From the NCBI RefSeq assembly GCF_012910955.1, contig NZ_WTVQ01000037.1, positions 1 to 47,602 on the forward strand: a DNA stretch of 47,602 bases, written 5' to 3'. Below, piece after piece: positions 17,214-25,753 of this stretch. Within the stretch, counting starts at the first letter, position 1, and each line of letters begins with the position of its first letter. Below the pieces are notes generated by a model that had not been told where the DNA came from, ran no database searches, and saw only the letters and a program-made list of their open reading frames with translations. This DNA comes from Aromatoleum diolicum (lineage in GTDB: Bacteria; Pseudomonadota; Gammaproteobacteria; Burkholderiales; Rhodocyclaceae). The translations under genes and the position numbers were made by a program.

Positions 17214-18185
17214 ATGACAAATAATCTTCTGGCTTACGCTTCAATAACGCTCGCGACGTTACTGCTTGCCGGCTGCAGTAGCGGCGATTCGCAGAAGCTT
17301 GTCTCGCAGGTTGCTGCACGGGTAGGCGGGCACGAGATTACCGTACATCAGATCAACGCTGCGCTGGCGCGGCTTGGCAATGTCGGACCGGATCAGCTCA
17401 AGCAGGCGAGCTCAGCGGTGCTCGAGCGGCTCATCGACCAGGAACTGCTGATTGCACAGGCCGAAGAGCAGAAGATCGATCGCGACCCGGCAGTCATGCA
17501 GGCCCTCGATGCGGCGCGGCGCGAGATCGTGGCGCGTGCCTACGTCGAGCGTGTGGTCGGTCAAGTGGGGCGTGCCAACCTTGCCGAAATCAGTCAGTTC
17601 TATCGTGATAATCCGGAGTTGTTCGCCAGACGTCGCGTTTATGCCATTCAGGAGCTGAATGTCGCCGCGGTGGCCGAACGTCATGCGGAAATCCGTGCGG
17701 TACTCGACAAGGCCGCGAACATGGATGAGTTTGTTGATTGGTTGCGGCGCGAAAACATCAGCTTCACGCCGGGGGGCGGCGTCAAGCCGGCGGAGGATCT
17801 GCCGCTGGCGGCACTGAAGCAGCTGTTCAAGATGCGCGACGGGCAGACCGGTGTCTTGAGTACGTCTAATGGCCTGCACGTTGTGCACCTCGCCGGTTCG
17901 CGCGAGCAACCACTCGACGAAGCGGCGGCGGTGCCGTTGATTGAGCGTTACCTTGCGAGTCGCAAGAAAGGGCAAATCGCGCAAGACGAACTCAAGCAAC
18001 TGCGCGAACGGGCAAGCATCGAGTACGTGGGCGAATTCTCGGCTCCCGCCACAGCGGCGTCCGCGAGCCCGGCTCCGGCCCGCGGGGCAGCCTCGCAGGC
18101 CGGGCCTGCGGTACCGGCAACAAGTACCGCCGCCCCGACCCTGTCACCGTCGGCCATGGAAAAGGGCGCGGGCGGTCTGAAATGA
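17214..18185 (+). CDS. epsD: EpsD-family peptidyl-prolyl isomerase-like lipoprotein
   Basis: 323 aa from ATG 17214, with AGGAAG ten bases upstream. Lipoprotein signal MTNNLLAYASITLATLLLAG with lipobox LLAGC (Cys21). The body resembles SurA/PpiC-type proteins: VGGHEITVHQINAALARLG, AVLERLIDQELLIAQAEEQKIDRD, FYRDNPELFARRRVYAIQEL, then a degenerate rotamase region ending VLSTSNGLHVVHLAGSREQPLDEA. The last ~50 residues are an Ala/Pro/Ser-rich tail. It belongs with EpsD proteins of XrtB eps operons, likely a periplasmic folding or assembly factor for the export machinery. The stop overlaps an ATG of the next frame (ATGA), so translation of the next gene may be coupled. Confidence 0.85.
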   Translation: MTNNLLAYASITLATLLLAGCSSGDSQKLVSQVAARVGGHEITVHQINAALARLGNVGPDQLKQASSAVLERLIDQELLIAQAEEQKIDRDPAVMQALDAARREIVARAYVERVVGQVGRANLAEISQFYRDNPELFARRRVYAIQELNVAAVAERHAEIRAVLDKAANMDEFVDWLRRENISFTPGGGVKPAEDLPLAALKQLFKMRDGQTGVLSTSNGLHVVHLAGSREQPLDEAAAVPLIERYLASRKKGQIAQDELKQLRERASIEYVGEFSAPATAASASPAPARGAASQAGPAVPATSTAAPTLSPSAMEKGAGGLK

Positions 18186-18250
18186 GCAGTGTCACAGTCA
18201 TGCAATACAACCGCATTTCTCCCTCCACGAGTCAGCGTCCGGGAAACACC

Positions 18251-19090
18251 ATGAGTCATCGCGCCCTAACGGGATTCGTCTTGCTGCTGCTTGCACTGTT
18301 GTTCTGGCTTGGCATCGTATCCCCGGCGCGTGCCGAAGTGCTCCAGAACAACCCCGGTGTGGCTACCAGCGAATACGTTCTCGGACCAGGTGACATCATC
18401 CGTATCACCGTTTTCCAGAACCCGGACCTGACCACCGAAACGCGCGTCGCTGAAACCGGCGCCATCACCTTTCCGTTGATCGGCACGGTGACCGTCGGTG
18501 CACTCAGTGTGCCCGCCGCGGAGCGTGCCATCGCCAGCCTGCTGCGTGATGGGGGTTTCGTCCTGCATCCGCAGGTGAGCATCCTGCCGGTGCAGATGCG
18601 CGGCAACCAGATTTCCGTGATCGGTCTGGTCGGCCGTCCCGGGCGGTACCCGCTGGAAACGACCAACCTGCGCTTGTCCGACATGCTGGCAATGGCGGGT
18701 GGTATTGCCCCCAACGGCGCCGATACGGTGGTGTTGATCGGCACACGTGGCGGCAAGGCCGTGCGGGAGGAAATCGACATTCCGTCGATGTTCCTGAAGG
18801 GCGGCGAAAACGACCTTCCATTGGCCGGCGGCGACATCTTGTACGTGCATCGTGCGCCAACCTTTTATATCTACGGTGAGGTGCAGCGCCCGGGCACATT
18901 CCGGCTGGAGCGCAATATGAGCGTCATGCAGGGGCTGGCGACCGGCGGGGGTGTCAATCAACGGGGCACAACGCGCGGCCTGCAGGTACACAGGCGCGAT
19001 GCCGAAGGGCGCCCGGAAATCATCGAAGCCACGCTCGACCACCTGCTGAAGCCTGACGACGTCATCTTCGTCAAGGAAAGCCTCTTCTGA
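18251..19090 (+). CDS. epsE: Polysaccharide export protein (OPX/Wza type, EpsE)
   Basis: 279 aa from ATG 18251. Signal peptide MSHRALTGFVLLLLALLFWLG, cleaved near ARAEV. The Poly_export domain begins with the hallmark SEYVLGPGDIIRITVFQNPDL, followed by two SLBB-type domains (QISVIGLVGRPGRYPLE..., FYIYGEVQRPGTFRLERNM...VMQGLATGGG). Outer-membrane or periplasmic component of the polymer channel, working with the Wzz-like EpsF next door. It lacks a lipobox at the predicted cleavage site, unlike Wza. An earlier ATG at 18182 overlaps the epsD stop and would add 23 residues before the signal peptide; 18251 is preferred. Confidence 0.9.
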   Translation: MSHRALTGFVLLLLALLFWLGIVSPARAEVLQNNPGVATSEYVLGPGDIIRITVFQNPDLTTETRVAETGAITFPLIGTVTVGALSVPAAERAIASLLRDGGFVLHPQVSILPVQMRGNQISVIGLVGRPGRYPLETTNLRLSDMLAMAGGIAPNGADTVVLIGTRGGKAVREEIDIPSMFLKGGENDLPLAGGDILYVHRAPTFYIYGEVQRPGTFRLERNMSVMQGLATGGGVNQRGTTRGLQVHRRDAEGRPEIIEATLDHLLKPDDVIFVKESLF

Positions 19091-19109
19091 TTTTCGGGAA
19101 TACCCAGCA

Positions 19110-20453
19110 ATGACCTTTCAGCAGTTTCTTCTCATCCTTCGTGCCCGCTGGCTCGTTGCACTGGGCGTGCTCGGTGTCGTGGTTGCCACCACGCTCGTCG
19201 TCAGTCTGTTGATCCCGAAGCAGTACAGCGCCGAAACGGCGCTGGTGATCGACGCCAAGTCGTCGGATCCGATCATGGGCGCGATGCTGCCGCCACAGAT
19301 GATGGCAGGTTACATGGCGACCCAGGCCGACATCATCAACTCCAGCCGCGTCGCGGAGCGTGTCGTTACGCTGCTGAAGCTCGACGGACTGCCCGCGATC
19401 CGAGAGCAGTGGCAGGCCGAAACCGGCGGGCAGGGGGCTTTGCAGGTGTGGGTCGGCGAATTGCTGCAGAAGAAGCTCGTCGTGCGTCCGTCGCGTGAGA
19501 GCAATGTCATCAGCATCGTCTTTTCGGGCGCTGATCCCGAGTTCGCCGCCGCTGTTGCCAACGCGTTCGCGCGTGCTTACATCGAAGTGAATCTCGAACT
19601 CAAGGTCGAACCGGCGCGTCAGTATGCGCAGTGGTTCGACGAGCGCAGTGGCCCGCTGCGCGAGAAGGTCGAGGCGGCCCAGAAGCGGCTGTCCGACTAT
19701 CAGATCCAGCATGGCATTGTCACCACGGACGGTCGTATCGACGTCGAAAGTGCCCGGCTGGGAGAAATTTCGACGCAGTTGGTTGCCGCCGAAGCCCAGC
19801 GCATGGATAGTCGTTCGCGCCAGAGCCAGACGGGGTCGGCCGACACACTGCCGGAAGTGCTGCAAAGCGGCCTCATTCAGGGTTTGAAGGCCGAGCTGGC
19901 GCGTCAGGAAGCCAGTCGCGAGCAACTGGTCTCGCGCGTCGGCAAGAATCACCCTGATTACGCGCGCATCGAGGCGGAGATCAAGTCGCTGCGCGAGCGC
20001 ATCGTCGGCGAAACGCAGCGCGTCGCCAGCTCCATTGGCACGGCCAATCGTACCAATGTGGCACGCGAAGGCGAACTTCGCGTAGCGCTCGAAGCGCAGA
20101 AAAAGCGCGTGCTGGAGCTGCGCGAACGTCGCGACCAGATCGCCGTGCTGCAGCGCGATGTCGAATCCGCTCAGCGTGCCCACGACCTGGTTGCCCAACG
20201 GCTCAGCCAGACCAGCCTGGAAAGCCAGACCCAGCAAACCAACATTGCCGTGTTGACGCCCGCAACCGCACCGCTCAAGCATTCCAGCCCACGTATCACG
20301 CTCAACCTGGCACTGGCCATGTTCCTCGGCACCCTGCTCGGGGCGGGTACGGCCCTGCTGCTGGAACTTGTGGATCAGCGCATTCGCGGTCCCCAGGACC
20401 TCGATCAACTCGCGGATGCGCCCCTGTTGGGCATCATTCCTGCGTCAGCATGA
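19110..20453 (+). CDS. epsF: Chain-length determinant protein (Wzz/PCP type, EpsF)
   Basis: 447 aa. N-terminal membrane segment (about residues 14-34) after a short cytoplasmic start MTFQQFLLILRARW, the Wzz domain PKQYSAETALVIDAKSSDPI, a large periplasmic coiled-coil section rich in Glu, Arg and Gln (about residues 170-370), and a second membrane segment near 395-420 (NLALAMFLGTLLGAGTALLLEL). Ends in the cytoplasm at the usual LDQLADAPLLGIIP. There is no kinase domain fused; the partner ATPase is the separate EpsG that begins 12 bases later. It controls polymer length and couples polymerisation to export. Confidence 0.92.
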   Translation: MTFQQFLLILRARWLVALGVLGVVVATTLVVSLLIPKQYSAETALVIDAKSSDPIMGAMLPPQMMAGYMATQADIINSSRVAERVVTLLKLDGLPAIREQWQAETGGQGALQVWVGELLQKKLVVRPSRESNVISIVFSGADPEFAAAVANAFARAYIEVNLELKVEPARQYAQWFDERSGPLREKVEAAQKRLSDYQIQHGIVTTDGRIDVESARLGEISTQLVAAEAQRMDSRSRQSQTGSADTLPEVLQSGLIQGLKAELARQEASREQLVSRVGKNHPDYARIEAEIKSLRERIVGETQRVASSIGTANRTNVAREGELRVALEAQKKRVLELRERRDQIAVLQRDVESAQRAHDLVAQRLSQTSLESQTQQTNIAVLTPATAPLKHSSPRITLNLALAMFLGTLLGAGTALLLELVDQRIRGPQDLDQLADAPLLGIIPASA

Positions 20454-20465
20454 GGTAACGCCCAC

Positions 20466-21338
20466 ATGAACGCCCCCACGCCCATTTTCGGCATTTGTGC
20501 AGGACAGCGCTCCATCGGCGCCATTCTCATCGACGCCGGCCGTCTCAAGCCTGAAGATGCCGAGCAGATCCTTCGGCTGCAGCGTGACAAGGGAATGCGC
20601 TTCGGCGACGCCGCGCGGCAGCTCCAGCTGGTAAGCGACGCAGATATCGATTTCGCCCTGTCACGCCAGTTCGACTACCCGTATCTGCAGCGCGGCGAGA
20701 GCGGTGTTGCGGAAGAAGTCGTCGCTGCTTACAACCCCTTCCTCCCACAAGTCGAAGCACTGCGCGCGCTACGCAGCCAGCTCATGCTGCGGTGGTTCGA
20801 CCCGGAGGCCGGTCCCCGCAGTCTTGCCATCACCAGCCCCGGTCGTGGGGAAGGGCGCTCCTGGCTGGTTGCCAACCTGGCGGTGGTCTTCTCGCAACTG
20901 GGCGAGCGCACAGTCATCATCGATGCAGATCTGCGAAATCCGCGCCAGCACGTCCTCTTCGGCGTCAACAACCAGATGGGCTTGTCCGCCGCACTGTCCG
21001 GCCGTGGTGGCCCCAACGTCGTGCAACGCGTATCGGCGCTGGTCGACCTCTCCGTGCTCCCTGCAGGCGCGCTCGCGCCCAATCCGCAGGAACTCATTGG
21101 TCGCCCAGCCTTCACCGCACTGCTGAAGGAACTCGCCCGCGAATACGACGTGATCCTGATCGATACCCCCGCCGCCTCCAGCTACGCGGATGTCCAGACG
21201 CTTGCGGCACGTGCCGGCGGCGCGCTGCTGCTGGCCCGCTGTCATGTCACTAAGGCCGCTGTGACGCGTGCCCTGTCGAAGGATCTCCACCAGGCCGGCG
21301 CCAACCTGGTCGGCACGGTTCTCAACGAAGCCCGCTGA
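20466..21338 (+). CDS. epsG: Chain-length tyrosine-kinase-like ATPase EpsG
   Basis: 290 aa. CpsD/CapB-like cytoplasmic partner of EpsF. The N-terminal ~75 residues (IGAILIDAGRLKPEDAEQILRLQ...FGDAARQLQLVSDADIDFALS) resemble the GspE/MshEN N-terminal domain, an addition typical of the EpsG group. The ATPase core follows: SPGRGEGRSW (126-132), where the usual Walker A Lys is Arg131; Walker A' VIIDADLRNP; and Walker B YDVILIDTPAAS. The Tyr-rich C-terminal cluster of classical BY-kinases is absent (ends LVGTVLNEAR). Autophosphorylation is therefore doubtful; an ATPase or regulatory role is more likely. It follows epsF and precedes xrtB without gaps. Confidence 0.88.
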   Translation: MNAPTPIFGICAGQRSIGAILIDAGRLKPEDAEQILRLQRDKGMRFGDAARQLQLVSDADIDFALSRQFDYPYLQRGESGVAEEVVAAYNPFLPQVEALRALRSQLMLRWFDPEAGPRSLAITSPGRGEGRSWLVANLAVVFSQLGERTVIIDADLRNPRQHVLFGVNNQMGLSAALSGRGGPNVVQRVSALVDLSVLPAGALAPNPQELIGRPAFTALLKELAREYDVILIDTPAASSYADVQTLAARAGGALLLARCHVTKAAVTRALSKDLHQAGANLVGTVLNEAR

Positions 21339-21356
21339 CCCCTCGCCCGTCGCTCA

Positions 21357-22280
21357 ATGAACAGCCACAACTCGCCCGCCGCGTGCGCTGAACCCACCAA
21401 TGTGCCGAATCGGCTTGCCGACCTCGCGCCATGGCTGGTGGTGCTCGCAGGGCTGTGCTTTCTGTATGCGCCCAGTTTCATCGATCTATTCACGGGGCTC
21501 TGGAGCATGGACGAACAGGCTCACGGCCCGATCGTGCTCGGGGTCTCGCTGTGGCTGATGCATCACAACTGGCCGCAGATGCTGCAGGCAAGCAAAGGCC
21601 GTCCTACCTCGGCCATCGGCTGGCCGGTGCTGGTGTTCGGTCTGTTGCTCTACGTCCTTGGTCGCTCGCAGGACATCCTGATCTTCGAAATCGGCTCCTT
21701 TATCTGGGTGCTCGCCGCGGTCGCACTGCTGCTGCGCGGCAGTGCCGCCCTCAAGGCGCAGTGGTTCGCGCTGTTCTTCATGCTGTTCATGATTCCGCTG
21801 CCCGGCACCGTGGTCGATATGCTCACCATGCCAATGAAAATGGCGGTGTCCTACGTCGCGGAACACATCCTCTTCGGGGTGGGTTACCCCATCGCGCGGT
21901 CTGGGGTCATTCTGCAGATCGGCCAGTACAAACTCCTGGTCGCCGACGCATGTGCAGGCCTGCATACCCTGTTCACCCTTGAAGCCCTCGGCCTGCTGTA
22001 CCTCAAGCTGGTGCGCCACGATTCCTTGTTTCGCAATATTGCGCTGGGCGTCCTTATCGTTCCGATTTCTTTCACGGCAAACGTCATTCGCGTGATGGTG
22101 CTTACGCTAATCACTTACCACTTTGGTGATGCCGCGGGGCAGGGGTTCTTGCACGGGTTCGCAGGGATGGTGCTCTTTGTTAGTGCGTTGCTGATAATCA
22201 TAGGGGTGGACTGGCTGTTGCAGTGCGGTGCAAGAACTAGCATGCATCGGAAATTAGACAGGGACGTTTCTCAAGCATGA
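21357..22280 (+). CDS. xrtB: Exosortase B (XrtB)
   Basis: 307 aa integral membrane protein with about eight hydrophobic segments. It is the transpeptidase-like enzyme that recognises PEP-CTERM tails. The three invariant residues are visible: Cys199 in ADACAGLHTL, Arg245 in ANVIRVMVL, and His266 in GFLHGFAGMVLF. The context (epsG before, epsI after, PEP-CTERM genes upstream) is diagnostic for the XrtB subtype rather than XrtA. The C-terminal cytoplasmic end overlaps an ATGA that looks like the original epsI start. It should cleave the two PEP-CTERM proteins at 15481 and 16187 and probably others elsewhere in the genome. Confidence 0.93.
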   Translation: MNSHNSPAACAEPTNVPNRLADLAPWLVVLAGLCFLYAPSFIDLFTGLWSMDEQAHGPIVLGVSLWLMHHNWPQMLQASKGRPTSAIGWPVLVFGLLLYVLGRSQDILIFEIGSFIWVLAAVALLLRGSAALKAQWFALFFMLFMIPLPGTVVDMLTMPMKMAVSYVAEHILFGVGYPIARSGVILQIGQYKLLVADACAGLHTLFTLEALGLLYLKLVRHDSLFRNIALGVLIVPISFTANVIRVMVLTLITYHFGDAAGQGFLHGFAGMVLFVSALLIIIGVDWLLQCGARTSMHRKLDRDVSQA

Positions 22281-22287
22281 ACAAGCA

Positions 22288-23019
22288 TTGGCGATCGTTG
22301 TGAGTGGATTGGCTGGGTCCGTGCCTTATTATTCGTTGAAGTGCTCGCTGTTATTATGCGCGCTGATGATTTCGTCCTTCTTTGCCGCGATAGAGTTAAA
22401 ACCCGTTAAGTCGTTTCCGGAGTCACAGCCTCCCGTCGACTACGAAAATATAATTCCAAGGTCGTTCAGTGCTTGGAACGAAGTCGAGTCCGGCGTTGTC
22501 GAGGTCGTGAATCCGCAGCAACAGCAGGAACTTGATGCTATTTACAGTCAAGTTGTCACCAGATTGTATCGACACACATCAAATGGCGAGATGGTCATGC
22601 TTTCGATTGCCTACGGCGATACACAGTCAAAGCAGAGCCAGGTGCATAGACCTGAGCTTTGCTATCCAGCTCAAGGGTTTCAGATTTCGTCGGTCTCCAG
22701 GCACGACATGTACATTTCCGGGTCGAATCTTCCAGTGATGCGGTTGATTGCGACACTGGGCCCGCGGCGCGAACCAGTCACCTATTGGATAAGGCTCGGA
22801 GATCAAATCGTTAATGGAGGCTTGGAGCAAAAAATCACGACGATCAAGGAGGGGTTGGCGGGGCATGTCGCCGACGGACTTCTATTCAGAGTGTCAAGTA
22901 TTAGTGCAGATACTGCGCGGGCGTTCCAAGCCCAGGAACTCTTTGTGGACGACCTGCTTCGCTCAATTCCTGACCATAGTGCGCACCTATTGATCGGTCG
23001 AGTACGGGAGAAATCATGA
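22288..23019 (+). CDS. epsI: EpsI family protein (exosortase-associated), start unclear
   Basis: 243 aa if read from TTG 22288; GTG 22300 is the other option. One N-terminal membrane segment (YYSLKCSLLLCALMISSFFAA), then a periplasmic domain with the EpsI hallmark HRPELCYPAQGFQI and VTYWIRLGDQIV. EpsI is fused to or next to exosortase in most such systems; its action is unknown, but the conserved Cys suggests a catalytic or acceptor role in sorting. Almost every other junction in this block uses ATGA or GTGA overlap. Here the ATGA at 22277 opens a frame that stops after eight codons, one base out of register with epsI, suggesting a one-base deletion. The 3' end overlaps the next ATG by four bases. 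Confidence 0.8.
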   Translation: MAIVVSGLAGSVPYYSLKCSLLLCALMISSFFAAIELKPVKSFPESQPPVDYENIIPRSFSAWNEVESGVVEVVNPQQQQELDAIYSQVVTRLYRHTSNGEMVMLSIAYGDTQSKQSQVHRPELCYPAQGFQISSVSRHDMYISGSNLPVMRLIATLGPRREPVTYWIRLGDQIVNGGLEQKITTIKEGLAGHVADGLLFRVSSISADTARAFQAQELFVDDLLRSIPDHSAHLLIGRVREKS

Positions 23020-24323
23020 CCGGGGCCACTTTCGTTCGCGCAACCGAAGACCTTAATGTTCCGCTGACTTGTGTTCGTGACTCAGGCGTCCGCTCGAAAT
23101 CTGCGCGGCACTACGCGTTATTAGAGCAAGGGCTAATCTCGGGAAGTAATTTCCTGCTGTACGTATATGCTGCTCGTATGCTGCCAAAGGAGGAGTGGGG
23201 TGCGTTAAGTTTCGCTTTGGCGTCGCTCCTCTTACTTCAGGGGTTTCAACGTGCATTTGTGACTTTGCCGATGATCACTTCTGGTGAGCTGCAAGGCTCG
23301 GGCTTGACCAGCCTGTTTTTCTGGCGCCAACTTCAGGGGTGGGTGACGGGGCTGACCTTGCTAGTCATCTGTGTATTCATTCTCTTGAGTTCCTTTGCTT
23401 TCGCAGGCTGGGTAACTGACAGTGCCATGCTGACCGCAGCCCTTGTCGTTCCTTTGTACTACCTTGAATTCGCAAGGCGCGTCGTGATCATTACCCTCTC
23501 AATGAAGCGGCTCCTGATAATGGCAATCGCGTATTCGGTGTCGCTTCTACTCCTTGTACTAATTGCGTATGGCCTGGGGGTCGCCACTCAGCTTAAGAGT
23601 TTGGTCGCGGCAATGATTGTTGCAAGCGTCGTCAGTTGTCTGGCGAGTCGTGTTGCGCTGTTACCGACAAGGGGCCAGTATCAGAGCGGGAACTGGACTC
23701 CGAGTTCTATTCTGCATTTCGGCCGATGGGCTGCGGCTTCTTCATTGGCTTATTCCGGCTACAATTTTGCCGTCCAGGCGATTCTTGCAGCGATCGCGGG
23801 GCCCGGCGCTCTCGGAGCATTCGCCGCAGCCAGAAATTTGACTCAACCAATTGGTACGCTGATCCAGGCGATGGATAGTGTGGACAAACCCCGGGCAGGG
23901 CACGCGCACGCCAAGTCCGGGATGTCCGGCCTATTGCGAGTCATTAGACAGTCGTGGTTATGGCTTTTAGGGTTATCTTTGCCCTATCTGATCACCATAT
24001 CGTTCTTTTCCCCGCAGCTACTTGAACTGATTTATGGCGAAAAGTATGCGGACGCCTGGCTGCTAGTATCCCTCTGGTGCTTGGTGATGCTCGCGATGAT
24101 CGTGACGCAGCCAATTGAGACCGGGTTGTATGTCTTGCGCCGTCCGGACTGGCTTTTCTTTGGACGGGCGACCGCCGCCATTCTCGTCCTGATCGTGACG
24201 CCTTGGTTAGTAATTCGGTGGGCTGCCACGGGAGCTCTGATTGCACTGGCTGCGGGGTGGGGACTGGCTGGCCTTTTTGCGTCGGTCCAGCTGCTAAGGG
24301 TGCGAAATAAGGAGCTTGTGTGA
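23016..24323 (+). CDS. Wzx-type polysaccharide flippase
   Basis: 435 aa membrane protein with about 12 hydrophobic segments, of the oligosaccharidyl-lipid flippase (MATE/MOP) type. The N-terminus is cytoplasmic (first ~30 residues polar), then GLISGSNFLLYVYAARMLPKEEWGALSFALA, the typical first-helix region of Wzx-like proteins with a conserved Gly/Asn pattern; ALGAFAAARNLTQPIGTLIQAMD in the middle is also family-like. It should move the undecaprenyl-linked repeat unit across the inner membrane. It starts inside the epsI stop (ATGA) and ends inside the next start (GTGA). The low-GC sequence points to a strain-specific origin. Confidence 0.85.
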   Translation: MTGATFVRATEDLNVPLTCVRDSGVRSKSARHYALLEQGLISGSNFLLYVYAARMLPKEEWGALSFALASLLLLQGFQRAFVTLPMITSGELQGSGLTSLFFWRQLQGWVTGLTLLVICVFILLSSFAFAGWVTDSAMLTAALVVPLYYLEFARRVVIITLSMKRLLIMAIAYSVSLLLLVLIAYGLGVATQLKSLVAAMIVASVVSCLASRVALLPTRGQYQSGNWTPSSILHFGRWAAASSLAYSGYNFAVQAILAAIAGPGALGAFAAARNLTQPIGTLIQAMDSVDKPRAGHAHAKSGMSGLLRVIRQSWLWLLGLSLPYLITISFFSPQLLELIYGEKYADAWLLVSLWCLVMLAMIVTQPIETGLYVLRRPDWLFFGRATAAILVLIVTPWLVIRWAATGALIALAAGWGLAGLFASVQLLRVRNKELV

Positions 24324-25753
24324 GTAGATATTTTCGCGCGTTGGCTAGCTCGGTTGGAATGCCTATGCAACAAGCGATCGGTTGGCAGATGCCTCTGATT
24401 GCCATTGTGATGGCGATGGCATTCATAACGGGTTTGGCTATTCCAAACCTGACAGTAGATTCCTTAGCTGATTTACTCATTTCGGTTTGCGGACTCGGTG
24501 CCGCCGTTGCGTTCGGTGTCATCGTTTATTTCGCGGCGCGAGCGCGGCCGAAGGCCATCTTCGCATTTTTGACGATTTCGGCTTTCTTGGTCGATGCAAC
24601 CTTTCGACAACGGGAAATGGCGGCGCAGGGAATAGACGGCCAAACTCTCCTCAAGCTCATAATTTGGATCTGTTGGTTGGTCGTCGCGGTGATTTCCACC
24701 AGAAATTGCGTATCTATCGCTTTTCAAGGTGATATTAAGTGGCTATCTATATTCTCGTTACTAGCGCTCGGTAGTACATTATATTCACTGACCCCCGCTT
24801 ATACGTTCGGTGCAGGTGTGGCGGCTATCGCATACTGTGCCTTGGCGGTTTGTGTCGTGAATCGACTGAGTAGAATCCAGATTCTTTACGGATTGCTGCT
24901 TGGTCTTTGTATTCCCTTGATGATCTCAGTGCTTATGTTTTCTGTTGGTGCCGGTCTGGCGCGAATGGAAGGCGGCACTGTATTTCGTTTGGGGGGGGTG
25001 CTTGGTTCGCCAAATGCGCTTGGACGATCTGCGGCACTCGCAATCCTTATTGTTGGCGTTCTCGTCTTTTCCTACAAAATCTCCGTACATAACTGGCGTG
25101 TGCTTGGCCCCTTGTCGATTGCTTTAGTGTGTCTTTTTTTGTCAGACAGCAGAACGTCCGTTCTAGCGGTGTTCGCAGCCTTCGGGCTTCATGTGCTGCG
25201 CGGGCATGTCGTCGTTGCATTTTGCGGGTTTATTTTAGTAACCATCCTGGCGCTGGTTTTCTTAAATGCTGACTTTGGGTGGGAGCGCCTTGGAGCTGCG
25301 CTATCCAGAACGGGACGTCTAAGTGAAATAACCACCCTTACTGGTAGAACAGATATTTGGGCCGCTTCGTGGGCAGCCTTTATTGAACGACCAATCCTCG
25401 GATATGGTTTCGGAGCAACTAAAGTTTTGCTTCCGGAAGTATTCAGGACGTATTGGGGTTTTACGGTTACTCAGGCGCACAATTTTCTATTGCAAACATT
25501 GGTTACGACCGGACTTGCCGGATTTGCGTTTGTTCTAATTGCGATCGCTCGACAGGTTGTTGCGTATATAAAGAAGCCCACAATGTTTCAAACGGTGATT
25601 TTGGGCTATATTCTCGTTCAAGGTTTGACAGAGGCGGGCCCAGTGGGGCCTGCGCCAAATATAGTTACTCTGTTCTGGGCACTTAGTTTGTGCTGGGATC
25701 GCGGTCGAGACGAGCCCGACAGCATGCATTTTTCGGCAATGGAGCATCGATGA
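24320..25753 (+). CDS. Wzy/O-antigen-ligase family polymerase
   Basis: 477 aa with about 11 membrane segments, starting at GTG 24320 with AAGGAGC just upstream (24308-24314). The Wzy_C/O-antigen ligase signature is present: GGVLGSPNALGRSAALAILIVGVLVF, DSRTSVLAVFAAFG, the periplasmic loop TGRTDIWAASWAAFIERPILGYGFGA, and TQAHNFLLQTLVTTGLAGFAF with the catalytic-type His. It should join repeat units in the periplasm; being inside an eps locus, polymerase is favoured over ligase. A run of eight G (24991-24998) within the GG of RLGGVLGS could allow on/off slippage. Translationally coupled on both sides. Confidence 0.85.
   Translation: MSRYFRALASSVGMPMQQAIGWQMPLIAIVMAMAFITGLAIPNLTVDSLADLLISVCGLGAAVAFGVIVYFAARARPKAIFAFLTISAFLVDATFRQREMAAQGIDGQTLLKLIIWICWLVVAVISTRNCVSIAFQGDIKWLSIFSLLALGSTLYSLTPAYTFGAGVAAIAYCALAVCVVNRLSRIQILYGLLLGLCIPLMISVLMFSVGAGLARMEGGTVFRLGGVLGSPNALGRSAALAILIVGVLVFSYKISVHNWRVLGPLSIALVCLFLSDSRTSVLAVFAAFGLHVLRGHVVVAFCGFILVTILALVFLNADFGWERLGAALSRTGRLSEITTLTGRTDIWAASWAAFIERPILGYGFGATKVLLPEVFRTYWGFTVTQAHNFLLQTLVTTGLAGFAFVLIAIARQVVAYIKKPTMFQTVILGYILVQGLTEAGPVGPAPNIVTLFWALSLCWDRGRDEPDSMHFSAMEHR

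Noticed and set aside
18182-18250. ATGA start for epsE overlapping the epsD stop
   Set aside because: It puts 23 polar residues before a standard signal peptide; ATG 18251 fits better, though coupling through reinitiation remains possible.
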